Part shown: piece after piece, positions 1 to 9,975 of the stretch
How the letters are laid out: each line of letters opens with the position of its first letter
Numbering within the stretch: the stretch's first letter is position 1
DNA from: Pseudoxanthomonas sp. CF385
GTDB lineage: Bacteria > Pseudomonadota > Gammaproteobacteria > Xanthomonadales > Xanthomonadaceae
Reading direction: 5' to 3'
NCBI RefSeq assembly: GCF_900104255.1
Contig: NZ_FNKZ01000001.1
Span: forward strand, 1,952,001 to 2,016,000
DNA length: 64,000 nucleotides
Notes under the pieces: generated by a model
The model's database searches: none
The model's input: the letters and a program-made list of their open reading frames with translations, nothing else
Told to the model about the DNA's origin: nothing
Made by a program: the position numbers and the translations under genes

Positions 1-377
1 GTCGTCGAGGCGGAGGATGGCGTGTCCGTTTGCAGGACCGCATCGAGCGCGTCGAGGCGTGCGGTCCAGAACTGCTCGTACTGCCGCAGCCAGGCCTCGC
101 CTTCGGCCAGCGCCTGCGGCTGCAAGTGGCACAGGTGGGTGCGGCCCTGGATCTGGCGCGTCACCAGTCCGGCGCGTTCCAGCACCTTGATGTGCTTGGA
201 GGCCGCGGCCAGCGAGATCCGGAACGGGGCGGCCAGTTCGCCGACGCTGCGCGGTTGCCCGCCCAGGCTGCGCAGCATGCGGCGACGGGTGCCGTCGGCC
301 AGTGCGCGGAAGACCGCGTCCAGGCGAGGGGAATCATGTTCAACCATGTGGTTGAGTATTGAAGGCGGATCACTCAT
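1..377 (-). CDS. ArsR-family winged-helix regulator (3' end outside window)
   Basis: This leftward gene is cut by the left edge; about 125 codons are visible. The protein has an ArsR-type winged helix near residues 15-90: FRALADGTRRRMLRSLGG, then a recognition helix region SLAAASKHIKVLERAGLV and the wing GLVTRQIQGRTH. This layout fits the subgroup that usually sits beside a START/SRPBCC (AHSA1-like) gene rather than the metal-sensing ArsR proteins; no metal-binding Cys pair is visible. The ATG at 377 is the longest start; a second in-frame ATG lies at 347. Neither has a convincing ribosome binding site. Two identical-arm inverted repeats lie around the start and suggest autoregulation. The partner gene, if present, is beyond the left edge. 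Confidence 0.8.
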   Translation of the reverse strand, partial: MSDPPSILNHMVEHDSPRLDAVFRALADGTRRRMLRSLGGQPRSVGELAAPFRISLAAASKHIKVLERAGLVTRQIQGRTHLCHLQPQALAEGEAWLRQYEQFWTARLDALDAVLQTDTPSSAST

Positions 378-395
378 TGTCAACCGTTTGGTTGA
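340..395. promoter_or_regulatory. Twin inverted repeats TCAACC-N4-GGTTGA, candidate ArsR operator
   Basis: Two perfect 6+6 bp inverted repeats with 4 bp spacers occupy 340-355 and 380-395. Their starts are 40 bp apart, close to four helical turns. The second lies between the divergent arsR-like gene and trhO, next to the ATG at 377. The first lies inside the 5' end of the arsR-like frame and includes the alternative ATG at 347. The spacing suggests two regulator dimers bound on one face of the DNA. The role is inferred. Confidence 0.6.
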
Positions 396-421
396 ATGAT
401 GGGGGCGGAGCCGACGGACGG

Positions 422-427
422 TAAAAT
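422..427 (+). promoter_or_regulatory. Candidate -10 box (TAAAAT) for trhO
   Basis: TAAAAT ends 6 bp before the trhO ATG at 434. If used, transcription would begin at about the A of the start codon and give a leaderless mRNA. No matching -35 hexamer is seen at the usual distance. Confidence 0.35.
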
Positions 428-433
428 CGCCGC

Positions 434-1183
434 ATGGTCACCAACATCGCCGCCTACCACTTCACGCCGATCGCACGTCCGGAGGCGTTCGCCGACGAGA
501 TCCGCGAGCGTGCCGAGCAGCTGGCCCTGCGCGGCTCGGTGCTGATCGCGGGAGAGGGCGTCAACCTGTTCCTGGCGGGCGGGGCGGAGGCGATCGAGGC
601 CTTCCTGGCGCCGCTGCGTGCAGATCCGCGTTTCGCCGGTCTGCGCGTCAAGTACAGCCGCAGCGCGCAGGTGCCGTTCGCACGGCTCAAGATCAAGGTG
701 AAGCCGGAGATCATCAGCTTCCGCCGCCCGGGCACGACGCCGGAGGACGCACGTGCACCCACCGTGGCACCGCACGTCGTGGCGCGCTGGCTTGAACAGG
801 GCCATGACGACGACGGTCGTCGCGTAGTGATGCTCGACACGCGCAACGCGCAGGAAGTGGCGTACGGCACCTTCACCGGCGCGCTGACCCTGCCGATCGA
901 CAAGTTCACCGACCTTCCGGCGGCGCTGGAGCCGCACCGCGATGCGTTGAAGGACGCCACCGTGGTCAGCTTCTGCACCGGCGGCATCCGCTGCGAGAAA
1001 GCCGCGCTGTGGATGCAGGCCGAGGGCATGGACAACGTCCTGCAGCTGGACGACGGCATCCTTGGCTATTTCGAGCAGGTCGGCGGCGCGGGTTACGACG
1101 GTGCCTGTTTCGTGTTCGACGAGCGCGTCGCGCTGCGGCCGGACCTCACGCCGTTGGTGGACGACGCGGCCGACGCGGCATGA
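434..1183 (+). CDS. trhO: tRNA uridine(34) hydroxylase TrhO (YceA-type rhodanese)
   Basis: Members of this family use prephenate-independent, oxygen-dependent chemistry to make 5-hydroxyuridine at the tRNA wobble position; the protein is cytosolic. The 249-residue product has the N-terminal ferredoxin-like YceA domain (about 1-95, with [13 protein letters not shown] at 39-51) followed by a rhodanese domain (about 110-230). The rhodanese active loop reads [10 protein letters not shown] at 181-190, with Cys181 and Cys187. E. coli TrhO is about 350 residues; this shorter form lacks the C-terminal tail, as I recall is usual in xanthomonads. Its TGA overlaps the selO ATG, so the two are probably co-translated. 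No Shine-Dalgarno sequence is seen. Confidence 0.87.
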   Translation: MVTNIAAYHFTPIARPEAFADEIRERAEQLALRGSVLIAGEGVNLFLAGGAEAIEAFLAPLRADPRFAGLRVKYSRSAQVPFARLKIKVKPEIISFRRPGTTPEDARAPTVAPHVVARWLEQGHDDDGRRVVMLDTRNAQEVAYGTFTGALTLPIDKFTDLPAALEPHRDALKDATVVSFCTGGIRCEKAALWMQAEGMDNVLQLDDGILGYFEQVGGAGYDGACFVFDERVALRPDLTPLVDDAADAA

Positions 1184-2748
1184 GCGGCATGCGCGCGCTG
1201 CATTTCGACAACCGTTACGTCAACGAACTGCCGGGCGATCCGGAGCAGTCCCCGCATCGTCGCGAAGTGCGGGGTGCGGCGTGGTCGGCCGTGGCACCCA
1301 CGCCGGTTGCAGGGCCGGTGCTGCTGGCGCACTCGCCGGAGGTGGCCGCGCTCGTCGGCTTCGACGAAGCCGACATCGCATCGCCGGAGTTCGCCCGGAT
1401 CTTCGGTGGCAACGCCCTGCTGCCGGGCATGCAGCCGTATGCGGGCAACTACGGTGGCCACCAGTTCGGCAACTGGGCCGGGCAACTCGGCGATGGACGC
1501 GCGATCACCCTGGGCGAAGTGGTCAACGCGCAGGGCGAGCGCTGGGAGCTGCAGCTCAAGGGCGCAGGCCCGACACCGTATTCGCGTACCGCCGACGGGC
1601 GCGCAGTACTGCGCTCGTCCATCCGCGAGTTCCTCTGCAGCGAGGCGATGCACCACCTGGGCGTACCGACCACGCGCGCACTGAGTCTGGTGGGCACGGG
1701 CGAAACGGTCGTGCGCGACATGTTCTACGACGGGCATCCCGTGGCCGAACCGGGCGCGGTGGTGTGCCGGGTGGCGCCGTCGTTCCTGCGCTTCGGCCAC
1801 TACCAGCTGCCGATGTCGCGCGGAGATACCGATCTGCTGCGCACGCTGGCGGACTTCACGATCCGGCGCGACTTCCCGCACCTGCAGGGCGAGGGTGAGG
1901 CGCTGTACGGCGCGTGGTTCGCCGAGATCTGCGAGCGCACGGCGGTGATGGTGGCGCACTGGATGCGCGTGGGCTTCGTCCACGGCGTGATGAATACCGA
2001 CAACATGTCAGTGCTGGGGCTGACCATCGATTACGGTCCTTACGGCTGGATCGACGACTACGATCCGGACTGGACGCCGAACACCACCGACGCGCAGGGC
2101 CGCCGCTATCGCTTCGGCTGGCAGCCGCGCATAGCAGGATGGAACCTGACGCGCCTGGCCCATGCGCTGTCGCCGCTGTTCGACGGCGTCGACGCCCTGC
2201 AGGATGGACTGCAGCGGTTCGCCGATGCCCACGCGCGCGAGGACCGCGACAGCACGGCGCGCAAGCTTGGTCTGACGGCGCATCGCGACGGCGACACCGA
2301 ACACATGCAGGCGCTGCAGGCGCTGCTGCTTCAGGGCGAGATCGACATGACGCTGTTCTTCCGCGCGCTGATCGATGCCGACCTGGGCGATGCGTCGTTG
2401 ACGGCGTTCGACGAGACCTTCTACGACGCCGGGAAACGTGACGCCGTTGCACCCGCGCTCCGCGACTGGTTGGCGGCGCACGCACGCCGGCTCAGCGACG
2501 ATCCGCTCGATCCCGCCGCGCGCCGCGAACGCATGCGCCTGGCCAGTCCGCGCTACGTATTGCGCAATTACCTGGCGCAGCAGGCGATCGACGCCGCGGA
2601 AGCCGGCGACCTGTCCGGCTTGCATGAACTGCTGGACGTCATGCGCCGGCCCTACGACGACCAGCCCGGCCGCGAGCGGTTCGCGCAGCGCCGGCCGGAC
2701 TGGGCGCGCGATCGTGCGGGCTGTTCGATGCTGTCGTGCAGTTCCTGA
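1180..2748 (+). CDS. selO: Protein adenylyltransferase SelO
   Basis: SelO is a pseudokinase-fold enzyme that transfers AMP from ATP to Ser/Thr/Tyr of target proteins, linked to redox control. Visible family motifs include [20 protein letters not shown] near residue 92, [20 protein letters not shown], and the metal-site stretch [20 protein letters not shown]. The protein is 522 residues, normal for bacterial SelO. It ends CSMLSCSS, so a plain Cys sits where animal homologues carry selenocysteine. The ATG at 1180 overlaps the trhO stop in an ATGA junction; a second ATG nine bases on is also possible. Confidence 0.93.
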   Translation: MSGMRALHFDNRYVNELPGDPEQSPHRREVRGAAWSAVAPTPVAGPVLLAHSPEVAALVGFDEADIASPEFARIFGGNALLPGMQPYAGNYGGHQFGNWAGQLGDGRAITLGEVVNAQGERWELQLKGAGPTPYSRTADGRAVLRSSIREFLCSEAMHHLGVPTTRALSLVGTGETVVRDMFYDGHPVAEPGAVVCRVAPSFLRFGHYQLPMSRGDTDLLRTLADFTIRRDFPHLQGEGEALYGAWFAEICERTAVMVAHWMRVGFVHGVMNTDNMSVLGLTIDYGPYGWIDDYDPDWTPNTTDAQGRRYRFGWQPRIAGWNLTRLAHALSPLFDGVDALQDGLQRFADAHAREDRDSTARKLGLTAHRDGDTEHMQALQALLLQGEIDMTLFFRALIDADLGDASLTAFDETFYDAGKRDAVAPALRDWLAAHARRLSDDPLDPAARRERMRLASPRYVLRNYLAQQAIDAAEAGDLSGLHELLDVMRRPYDDQPGRERFAQRRPDWARDRAGCSMLSCSS

Positions 2749-2792
2749 TGCCCGCCGCGCGGTAGCATGCGCCATCCCCGCGGAGCATCGGC

Positions 2793-3464
2793 ATGATCAC
2801 CGTCCACCACCTCAACAACTCCCGTTCCCAGCGCGTGCTCTGGCTGCTCGAGGAACTGGGGCTGGACTACACCGTGGTGCGCTACCAGCGTGACCCGCGC
2901 ACGATGCTCGCGCCGCCGGAACTCAAGAAAGTGCATCCGCTGGGCAAGTCGCCCGTGGTCGTCGATGGCGAGCACGTGCTGGCCGAATCCGGTGCGGTGC
3001 TGGAGTACCTGGTGGAGCGCTACGACGCGGCGCGCCGGTTCGCGCCGTCGCCTGGCACGGCCGAGCACCTGCGCTACCGCTACTGGTTGCACTACGCCGA
3101 AGGCTCGGCGATGCCGCCGATGCTGCTGAGCCTGGTGTTCTCGCGCCTGAAGAAGGCACCGATGCCGTTCTTCGCACGCCCCATTGCGCGCGGCATCGCC
3201 GACAAGGCGCTGAAGACCTTCGTGGGCCCACAGGTGAAGCTGCACCTGGGCTACATGGAGCAGGCGCTGGAAACGTCGGCCTGGTTCGCCGGGGACGAAT
3301 TCAGTGCGGCCGACATCCAGATGAGCTTCCCCGTGGAGGCCGCCGCGGTGCGCGCCGGCCTGGACACGTATCCGAACCTGGCCGGCTTCCTGCAACGCAT
3401 CCATGCGCGACCGGCCTACCAGCGCGCCCTGGCGCAGGGCGGCCCGTTCGACCTGCTGGGCTGA
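2793..3464 (+). CDS. Glutathione S-transferase
   Basis: A 223-residue cytosolic GST. The N-terminal thioredoxin-fold domain starts ITVHHLNNSRSQRVLWLLEEL, where the Ser of NNSRSQR is the likely glutathione-activating residue, followed by the conserved cis-Pro region GKSPVVVDG and the E-S pair in LAESGAVLEYL. The helical C-terminal domain begins near residue 90 and holds the usual FSAADIQMSFPVEAA element. Substrate cannot be told from sequence. The gene follows selO by 44 bp and may share its transcript. Confidence 0.9.
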   Translation: MITVHHLNNSRSQRVLWLLEELGLDYTVVRYQRDPRTMLAPPELKKVHPLGKSPVVVDGEHVLAESGAVLEYLVERYDAARRFAPSPGTAEHLRYRYWLHYAEGSAMPPMLLSLVFSRLKKAPMPFFARPIARGIADKALKTFVGPQVKLHLGYMEQALETSAWFAGDEFSAADIQMSFPVEAAAVRAGLDTYPNLAGFLQRIHARPAYQRALAQGGPFDLLG

Positions 3465-3548
3465 GCGGGATACAGCGTCCCGCAGGCGACGGTGGAATCC
3501 GTCTCCGCGCACCCCCATGACGATGTCATCGTCATTGCCGGCCGTCCC

Positions 3549-4535
3549 ATGATTCCGTATTCGCTCCTCGACCTCGCCCCCGTCTGCGAGGGCAGCGACA
3601 CCACGCAGGCCTTCGTCCACATGCGCGACCTGGCGCAGCATGCCGAGCGTTGGGGTTACACGCGCTACTGGCTGGCCGAACACCACAACATGCCGGGCAT
3701 CGCCAGCGCGGCGACCGCGGTGCTGATCGGCCACGTAGCCGGCGCCACCTCGACGATCCGCGTCGGCGCCGGCGGCATCATGCTGCCCAACCACGCGCCG
3801 CTGCAGGTGGCCGAGCAGTTCGGCACGCTGGCGTCGCTGTATCCGGGGCGCATCGACCTCGGCCTGGGCCGCGCGCCAGGCACCGACCAGCCCACCGCGC
3901 GCGCGTTGAGGCGCTACTTCGACAGTGCCGAGCAGTTCCCGCAGGACGTGCAGGAAGTGCTGCGCTACTTCGAGCCGGTACAGGAAGGGCAGGCCGTGCG
4001 TGCCGTGCCGGGCGCGGGCCTCGAGGTGCCGGTCTGGCTGCTGGGCTCCAGCCTGTTCGGCGCCCAGCTGTCGGCCGCGCTTGGCCTGCCGTACGCGTTC
4101 GCATCCCATTTCGCGCCCGACGCGATGGACCAGGCGCTGCTGCTGTACCACCGCGATTTCCGCCCGTCGAAGCGGCTGGCCAAGCCGCACGCGATGCTGG
4201 CCCTGAATGTCGTGGCGGCCGAGACCGACGACGAAGCCCGCCATCTGTTCACCACCCAGCAGCAAGCCTTCGTCAACCTGCGCCGCGGCCGCGCGGGCCT
4301 GGTGCCGCCGCCGATCGACGACATCGAGGCGTTCTGGGAGCCGCACGAGAAGGCCGGCGTGGCGCAGGCACTGGCCTGTGCGGTCGTCGGCAATCGCGAT
4401 ACCGTGCGCAAGGGCATCGCCGACTTCATCCAGCGGCATCGTCCCGACGAACTGATGCTGACCGCCAACATCTTCGATCACGCCAAGCGGCTGCGTTCGT
4501 TCGAGATCGCCGCCGAGGTGATGTCCGGCGGCTGA
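3549..4535 (+). CDS. LLM-class flavin-dependent oxidoreductase (YhbW-type)
   Basis: A 328-residue luciferase-like monooxygenase. Such enzymes use reduced FMN, usually supplied by a partner reductase, to oxidise small organic substrates. The N-terminus [14 protein letters not shown] and the block [20 protein letters not shown] are typical of the alkanal-monooxygenase-like subgroup, as is [14 protein letters not shown] around residue 100. The ATG at 3549 matches where family members begin; an upstream in-frame ATG at 3492 would add 19 residues with no family resemblance. The natural substrate is unknown. Confidence 0.85.
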   Translation: MIPYSLLDLAPVCEGSDTTQAFVHMRDLAQHAERWGYTRYWLAEHHNMPGIASAATAVLIGHVAGATSTIRVGAGGIMLPNHAPLQVAEQFGTLASLYPGRIDLGLGRAPGTDQPTARALRRYFDSAEQFPQDVQEVLRYFEPVQEGQAVRAVPGAGLEVPVWLLGSSLFGAQLSAALGLPYAFASHFAPDAMDQALLLYHRDFRPSKRLAKPHAMLALNVVAAETDDEARHLFTTQQQAFVNLRRGRAGLVPPPIDDIEAFWEPHEKAGVAQALACAVVGNRDTVRKGIADFIQRHRPDELMLTANIFDHAKRLRSFEIAAEVMSGG

Positions 4536-4538
4536 GGG

Positions 4539-6155
4539 TCAGAACGTCCCGCGCTGGATGAAGGGCGCCTGTTCGTAGAGCCGGCGCTCCGCGCCACGCG
4601 GGTCGTCCTGCATCCGCGAGGCGTCGTCGAAGACCATCGTCTGCCGTTGCGGCAACGTGTACGGCGACCATGCCGGCAGGCCGGCATGATTCGGGTCGCC
4701 ATGGCGGGCGAGGGCGATCAGCGCCTCGCTCATGCGCGCGGCCATCGCCCGAGCGCGCGCGTCGTCGCCGGTCTTCGAACCTTCCGCCGCCACGTTGTCG
4801 AAGACGAGCGGGATGTCGAGCGTGTGGAACGCGCGCAGGCGGCCACCCTCGGCTGGCGAGCGCCAGTCCAGCTGGTAGACCCACGCTGGCGCGCCCTGTG
4901 CCGCGCGGGCTTCGGCTTCGATCACCGCGCCACGCCACGAACGTCCCGCGGTGGTCGCCGCGAAGAAGACGTCCGATGGGGTGTAGTCGGGATACAGATG
5001 ACGGTACTCGGCGATGACGACATCCGGCGACAGGTCCACGTACTGTTGTTCGCGCAGCTTCTGGGGCAATGCCTCCCAGGTCAGGGCGAAGTTCGCTTCG
5101 TCGTTGCCCAGGAACGCGCGCGTCTCGTCGCGCGTGTTGCCGATGATCATCGGGATGCGGGCGGACTGCGCAGGTGCATCGGGGTAGAACGGATGCCGGG
5201 GCAGATTGTGCGTATCCAGTACCGGGCCGAAGTAGAGCGCGGTGTTCTCCACGCGCGATGGGTCGCGCACGCGCGTGGCGTCCAGCAGGCGCGCCATCGG
5301 CATCGTCAGCAGCGCATCGGTGTCGCGCGGACCCAGCCCCAGTTCGGCGAGGAACAGCGCGGTGCGCTGCGCCGCGGCGCGCGGGCCTGCGGCGGTGACC
5401 TGCTGGCCGCTCATCGTCATCGCCTTGTGGAACAGGCCGCCGGCTTCCGGCATGGCCATCAGCGTGGCGATCTTGGCGCCTCCGCCGGACTGGCCGAACA
5501 CGGTCACGTTCCCGGCGTCGCCGCCGAATTCGGCCGCGTGTTCGCGCACCCAGCGCAGGGCATCGATCAGGTCCAACTGGCCCACGTTGCCGGCATCGCG
5601 CAGGCGCGTGTCGCCGCTTTCTCCCAGATACAGATAGCCGAACGCGTTGAGCCGGTGATTGACGGTCACGACGACGACGTCACCGCGACGGCAGAGATTC
5701 GAGCCGTCGTAGAGCGGATGCGAGCCCGAGCCGTTGTTGTAGCCGCCCCCATGGATATAGACCAGGACCGGGCGCTTCCCGCCATCGCGCAGTGCCGGCG
5801 TGTGGACGTTGAGGAACAGGCAGTCTTCGCTGATCGGTTGACCGTCGGCATCGCCGCGCTGCGGCGCGGAAGCGCCATGACGGGTCGCCTCGCGCACACC
5901 GGTCCAGGCGGTTTCAGGCAGGGCGCGCTGGAACCGGCGCGTCGCGGTGTTGGCGCCGTAGGGCACGCCGCGGAAGATTTGGACGCCCCGGTCCGTCCGT
6001 CCGGCGATCCGGCCGCTGCGGGTGGTGGCGACCGGTGCGCCGCGGAGGGCGGAGGCGCCCAGGGGCACTGCCACCGTCAGCGCAGCCATGGAGGTAGTTC
6101 CCGCGCACTGGATCAGGAAACGGCGGCGGGTAGGCAGGAGGGGCGTGGACGGCAT
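4539..6155 (-). CDS. Exported type B carboxylesterase
   Basis: A 538-residue alpha/beta-hydrolase of the carboxylesterase/para-nitrobenzyl esterase family, which hydrolyses carboxylic esters. The N-terminus has a Tat-like signal (TRRRFLI at 9-15, then a hydrophobic stretch to about residue 40), so the enzyme probably goes folded to the periplasm or outside. The oxyanion loop is YIHGGGY (133-139). The nucleophile Ser223 sits in FGQSGGG instead of the common FGESAGG, a mild variant. The acid residue is likely in IGNTRDET and the His in RAFHTLDIP. It converges with the monooxygenase gene, only 3 bp apart, and has no obvious terminator between. Confidence 0.87.
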   Translation of the reverse strand: MPSTPLLPTRRRFLIQCAGTTSMAALTVAVPLGASALRGAPVATTRSGRIAGRTDRGVQIFRGVPYGANTATRRFQRALPETAWTGVREATRHGASAPQRGDADGQPISEDCLFLNVHTPALRDGGKRPVLVYIHGGGYNNGSGSHPLYDGSNLCRRGDVVVVTVNHRLNAFGYLYLGESGDTRLRDAGNVGQLDLIDALRWVREHAAEFGGDAGNVTVFGQSGGGAKIATLMAMPEAGGLFHKAMTMSGQQVTAAGPRAAAQRTALFLAELGLGPRDTDALLTMPMARLLDATRVRDPSRVENTALYFGPVLDTHNLPRHPFYPDAPAQSARIPMIIGNTRDETRAFLGNDEANFALTWEALPQKLREQQYVDLSPDVVIAEYRHLYPDYTPSDVFFAATTAGRSWRGAVIEAEARAAQGAPAWVYQLDWRSPAEGGRLRAFHTLDIPLVFDNVAAEGSKTGDDARARAMAARMSEALIALARHGDPNHAGLPAWSPYTLPQRQTMVFDDASRMQDDPRGAERRLYEQAPFIQRGTF

Positions 6156-6225
6156 GGAAACCCTGGAATGACACCGGTTTCCAAAAGAGTAGCAAGGGCG
6201 TTGGTCCGGGGAACGCCGCAGTGCG

Positions 6226-7407
6226 TCAGACCGCCAGGCCTGCCGCGTGGCCCGATGCCCAGGCCCACTGGAAGTTGTAGCCACCCAGCCAGCCGGTAAC
6301 GTCGAGCACCTCGCCGACGAAGAACAGGCCCGGCACGCGCTTGGACATCAGGGTGCTGCTGGAAACGCCGTCGGTATCCACGCCACCCAACGTCACTTCG
6401 GCGGTTCGGTAGCCCTCTGTGCCGCTGGCGATCAGCGGCCAGTCGGCGAGCAGGGTGGCTGCTTCCTTGAGCTGGGGCGCGTTGAACTGCCTCATCGGGC
6501 GATTGGGCAGCCAGACCTCGCAGAGTCGCTGGGCGAAGCGGCGCGGCAACGCGTCGGACAACACGGTCTTCAGTTCGGCGTCCGGGCGCTGCTGCTGTTG
6601 CGCCAGCAGCCAGTCCAGCGAATCACGGTCCGGCAGCAGGTCCAAGCGCAGGTCATCGCCCGGTTGCCAGTAGGAGGAGATCTGCAGGATCGACGGGCCA
6701 CTGACGCCGCGATGGGTCAGCAGCACGAAATTGCGGAAGCGTGCCTTGCCGCAGCGGGCCTCCACTGGAAACGACACGCCGCTCAGGTCGGCCAGCCGTT
6801 CCTGGTGCTTGCCGCTGAGGGTCAGCGGCACCAGGCCGGCGCGCGTGGGCAGCACGTCGTGGCCGAACTGCTTCGCCAGCTCGTAACCGAAGCCGGTGGC
6901 GCCCATGCTCGGGATAGAAAGCCCGCCGGTGGCCACCACCAGCGAGGGTGCCGCGAAGCGGCCCAACGTCGTGTCCAGGCGGAACACGCCGTCCGCCTGT
7001 TCGACCTTGCCGACACTGCAACCGGTTTCGATGCGCACGCCGGCGGCCAGGCATTCGTCCACCAGGAGCTTCACGATCAGCTTGGACGAGACGTCGCAGA
7101 AGAGCTGGCCGAGTTCCTTCTCGTGATAGGCGACGCGATGGCGTTCGACCAGTTCGATGAAGTCGCTTGGCGTGTAGCGGGCCAGCGCCGACTTGCAGAA
7201 ATGCGGATTGGCCGACAGGAAGTTGGCGGGCGTGGTGCCGGTATTGGTGAAGTTGCAGCGGCCGCCGCCCGACATCAGGATCTTCTTGCCCACCTTGTTG
7301 GCGTGCTCGACGACCAGCACGCGCAGGCCGCGCTGGCCGGCGGTGAGGGCGGTCATCAGGCCGGCGGCACCGCCGCCCAGGACAAGGACGTCGTGGGTCG
7401 GAAGCAT
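6226..7407 (-). CDS. BaiN/YhiN-family NAD(P)/FAD-dependent oxidoreductase
   Basis: A 393-residue flavoprotein of the HI0933-like/BaiN family. The FAD-binding Rossmann motif [14 protein letters not shown] is at residues 8-21, followed by the family block [15 protein letters not shown] near 40. A second nucleotide-site segment [17 protein letters not shown] lies mid-protein, and the C-terminus has the closing FAD motif [15 protein letters not shown] and [12 protein letters not shown]. Physiological substrates are poorly known; the BaiN name comes from bile-acid dehydroxylation in gut bacteria and need not apply here. It lies 4 bp downstream of the YaeQ gene, so the two are probably one transcript. 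Confidence 0.88.
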   Translation of the reverse strand: MLPTHDVLVLGGGAAGLMTALTAGQRGLRVLVVEHANKVGKKILMSGGGRCNFTNTGTTPANFLSANPHFCKSALARYTPSDFIELVERHRVAYHEKELGQLFCDVSSKLIVKLLVDECLAAGVRIETGCSVGKVEQADGVFRLDTTLGRFAAPSLVVATGGLSIPSMGATGFGYELAKQFGHDVLPTRAGLVPLTLSGKHQERLADLSGVSFPVEARCGKARFRNFVLLTHRGVSGPSILQISSYWQPGDDLRLDLLPDRDSLDWLLAQQQQRPDAELKTVLSDALPRRFAQRLCEVWLPNRPMRQFNAPQLKEAATLLADWPLIASGTEGYRTAEVTLGGVDTDGVSSSTLMSKRVPGLFFVGEVLDVTGWLGGYNFQWAWASGHAAGLAV

Positions 7408-7411
7408 GCGG

Positions 7412-7969
7412 TCAGGCCGCCCGCGCGAGGCCTGCCTGGCGGATGGCCGGGATCACGCTGACCACATGCTCGTCGGTCATCCACTGCATTTCGCCGTCCT
7501 GGATCATCACGTTGAAGCGCATGCTGCGGACCATCAGTGCGGTGATCGCGTCCACCGCATCAGGCGTGATGTCGAGCACGGTCAGGTTGCGGTGGCGGGC
7601 GAGCAGCGCCGCGTTCTTGTCCCACCACAGGTCGGCCGCCCGGCCGCCATAGTTGACCACGACCACCTCGTTGGCCCGCCCGCAGGCCTTGCGGATCCGG
7701 GACTCGTCCGGCTGGCCCAGGTCGATCCACTGCTCGATCAGACCGGTGTAGTCCTTGCGCCACAGGTCGGGCTCTTCCTCGTTGCTCAAGCCCTTGCCGA
7801 ACTCCAGGCGTTCGTCGGCATGCAGGGCGAACGCCAGCAGACGGACCATCAACCGTTCGTCGGTTTCGGAGGGGTGCTGGGCCAGCGTCAGGGCGTAGGT
7901 ACCGTAGTGATGACGGTCCATGTCGCTGATCTGCAGCTCGGCTTTGACGACAGTGGACTTGAGCGCCAT
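7412..7969 (-). CDS. yaeQ: YaeQ family protein
   Basis: A 185-residue cytosolic protein matching the YaeQ family along its whole length: [21 protein letters not shown] at the start, then [22 protein letters not shown] and the [15 protein letters not shown] block. YaeQ proteins have a PD-(D/E)XK nuclease-like fold but no established activity; the E. coli member was first noted as a suppressor of RfaH loss. Translation probably begins at the ATG at 7969. It leads the two-gene unit with the BaiN-type gene. Confidence 0.88.
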   Translation of the reverse strand: MALKSTVVKAELQISDMDRHHYGTYALTLAQHPSETDERLMVRLLAFALHADERLEFGKGLSNEEEPDLWRKDYTGLIEQWIDLGQPDESRIRKACGRANEVVVVNYGGRAADLWWDKNAALLARHRNLTVLDITPDAVDAITALMVRSMRFNVMIQDGEMQWMTDEHVVSVIPAIRQAGLARAA

Positions 7970-8281
7970 GGCAGGGGTTCGGCAAAAGGGGCGCCATCAT
8001 ACGCCGGCCGCGTCGGGACGCCGGACAGGCCGGCTGCAACCGGTTACACGGAGGCACGGGATCGCCCTGTTCAGCTTCGATCGTGGCGGGATTCGCTTTT
8101 GCGCGCAAACCCCGGTAGAGTGCGCGGCACTGTGCTTGCCAGGGTCACCGTGAATCGTGAGCCTGATGCGGTAGATACATCTGCTACATCTTCCCGCTTT
8201 ACCAACGCCTGCAAACCCAGTCCCGTTCCAGCCAATGCTGGAATCGTGGTCCTTTCATCCATGTTTCAGGAGTTAGTAAAG
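7970..8281. promoter_or_regulatory. Intergenic region: yaeQ promoter side and cold-shock 5' leader
   Basis: These 312 bases hold no credible gene. They separate the divergent yaeQ and cold-shock genes. A long untranslated leader, as in other cspA-type genes, would fit in 8130-8281. A clear Shine-Dalgarno AGGAG is at 8268-8272, nine bases before the ATG. I could not identify a strong sigma-70 promoter by eye. Confidence 0.5.
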
Positions 8282-8491
8282 ATGTCTGATCGTCAGACCG
8301 GTACCGTCAAGTGGTTCAACGACGCCAAGGGCTTCGGCTTCATCACCCCGCAGAGCGGCCCCGACCTGTTCGTGCACTTCCGCTCGATCCAGGGCAATGG
8401 CTTCAAGTCGCTGAAGGAAGGCCAGCAGGTCACCTTCGTCGCCGTGCAGGGCCAGAAGGGCATGCAGGCCGACCAGGTGCAGGCGCTGTAA
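8282..8491 (+). CDS. Cold-shock protein (CspA family)
   Basis: A 69-residue single OB-fold RNA/DNA chaperone. The two RNA-binding motifs are intact: KGFGFI (RNP1) and DLFVHF (RNP2). The protein melts RNA secondary structure and is often induced by cold or growth-phase change. The start is fixed by AGGAG at 8268-8272. A strong hairpin terminator follows at 8521-8548. The neighbour dbpA, an RNA helicase, converges on it, which is a thematic but not transcriptional link. Confidence 0.95.
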   Translation: MSDRQTGTVKWFNDAKGFGFITPQSGPDLFVHFRSIQGNGFKSLKEGQQVTFVAVQGQKGMQADQVQAL

Positions 8492-8520
8492 TCCAGCCCT
8501 GAACCCTACGGTTCAAGAAA

Positions 8521-8548
8521 ACGCCGGTGCGCAAGCGCCGGCGTTTTT
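8521..8548. terminator. Intrinsic terminator between cold-shock gene and dbpA
   Basis: The stem ACGCCGGTGC / GCGCCGGCGT (10 bp with one G-T pair) closes a GCAA tetraloop and is followed by five T on the plus strand. On the minus strand the same stem is followed by TTTTC, so it can also serve dbpA. Confidence 0.85.
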
Positions 8549-8559
8549 GTTTGCGCGCG

Positions 8560-9936
8560 TTACAGCTTGCGGACGCGGAAACTGCGGCCCTTGATCTTGC
8601 CGGCATTGAGCCGGGCCAGCGCCGCCGCCGCCTTGTCGCGCGCGACCGCCACATAGGTGCGGGTGGGGAAGACGTTGATCTTGCCGATGGCGGCGGCCGA
8701 CAGGCCGGCGTCGCCGGTCAACGCACCGAGCACATCGCCCGGGCGCAGCTTGTCCGTCTTGCCGGCATCGATGCGCAGCGTGGTCATGGCCGCCGGCGGG
8801 GCCGCATGCGCCTTCGGCGCGGCGGGCACGTTGCGGTCCCACAGCAGCGGCGCGCCGAAGCGTTCTTCCAGCATCGCGGCGCGCGGCAGTTCCCGCGGCG
8901 TGCACAGGCTGATCGCCAGGCCATCGCGGCCGGCGCGGCCGGTACGGCCGATCCGGTGGACGTAGGTATCGGCATCGCTGGGCATGTCGAAGTTGACCAC
9001 CAGGCCCAGATCTTCGATATCCAGGCCGCGCGCGGCCACGTCGCTGGCCACCAGCACGTTGCAACTGCGGTTGGCGAAGCGCACCAGCACTTCGTCGCGG
9101 TCGCGCTGTTCCATGTCGCCGTGCAGGGCGAGAGCGGAGAAGCCGAAGTGCTGCAGCGAGACGGCGACTTCGTCCACGTCCTTGCGCATGTTGCAGAACA
9201 CCACGCAGGTCTCGATGCGCTGCTGTGCGATCAGTCCCGCCAGCGCCACCTGCTTGCGCGCGGGCTCGACCTGCACGAAACGCTGTTCGATGGCGGCGCG
9301 TTCCTGTGGTCCGTCGACAGTGACTTCGAGCGGGTCGCGCAACGTGTTGCGGGCGATCGTGCGGATCGCATCATCGAAGGTGGCCGAGAACAGCAGGCTC
9401 TGCCGGCCCTTCGGCGTCTTGCCGATGATTTCGCGGATGGGCTCCTCGAACCCCATGTCGAGCATGCGGTCCGCTTCGTCCAGCACCAGCGTGCGTACGC
9501 CGCCGAGGTGCAGCACCTTCTTGCGCAGCAGTTCCTGGATGCGGCCCGGCGTGCCGACGACGACGTGCGGGTCGTGCGCCTCCAGCGAACGGATCTGCGG
9601 CTCCAGCGGCAGGCCGCCGCAGAGCGTCAGCACTTTCAGGTTGGGCAGTCCGACCGCGAGCTTGCGAATCTGCTGCGCGACCTGGTCGGCCAGTTCGCGG
9701 GTCGGGCACAGCACCAGCGCCTGCGTGCGCACGGTGCCCAGGTCGAGCCGGTGCAGCAGGCCGATACCGAACGCGGCGGTCTTGCCGCTGCCGGTCGGCG
9801 CCTGCGCGATGACGTCGCGGCCGTCGAGGATGGCGGGCAGGCTCTGCGCCTGGATCGGAGTCGGCTGGGTATAGCCGAGGGCGTCGACGCCCTGCTGCAG
9901 GCCGGGCGCCAGCGGGAGATGTTTGAAATCGTGCAT
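8560..9936 (-). CDS. dbpA: ATP-dependent RNA helicase DbpA
   Basis: A 458-residue DEAD-box helicase acting in 50S subunit assembly. Motifs appear in order: the Q-motif around PTPIQAQSL, Walker A APTGSGKT (46-53), PTREL, DEAD (154-157), SATF, and motif VI HRIGRTGRAG. The C-terminal domain from about residue 385 (RIDAGKTDKLRPGDVLGALT to KGRSFRVRKL) is the DbpA RNA-recognition domain that targets hairpin 92 of 23S rRNA, which separates DbpA from RhlE/RhlB. It lies 39 bp downstream of the barstar gene on the same strand. Confidence 0.94.
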   Translation of the reverse strand: MHDFKHLPLAPGLQQGVDALGYTQPTPIQAQSLPAILDGRDVIAQAPTGSGKTAAFGIGLLHRLDLGTVRTQALVLCPTRELADQVAQQIRKLAVGLPNLKVLTLCGGLPLEPQIRSLEAHDPHVVVGTPGRIQELLRKKVLHLGGVRTLVLDEADRMLDMGFEEPIREIIGKTPKGRQSLLFSATFDDAIRTIARNTLRDPLEVTVDGPQERAAIEQRFVQVEPARKQVALAGLIAQQRIETCVVFCNMRKDVDEVAVSLQHFGFSALALHGDMEQRDRDEVLVRFANRSCNVLVASDVAARGLDIEDLGLVVNFDMPSDADTYVHRIGRTGRAGRDGLAISLCTPRELPRAAMLEERFGAPLLWDRNVPAAPKAHAAPPAAMTTLRIDAGKTDKLRPGDVLGALTGDAGLSAAAIGKINVFPTRTYVAVARDKAAAALARLNAGKIKGRSFRVRKL

Positions 9937-9975
9937 GCGGCATTTTCGCAGATCGGCGCGCCGGCCGTCGGAAAC

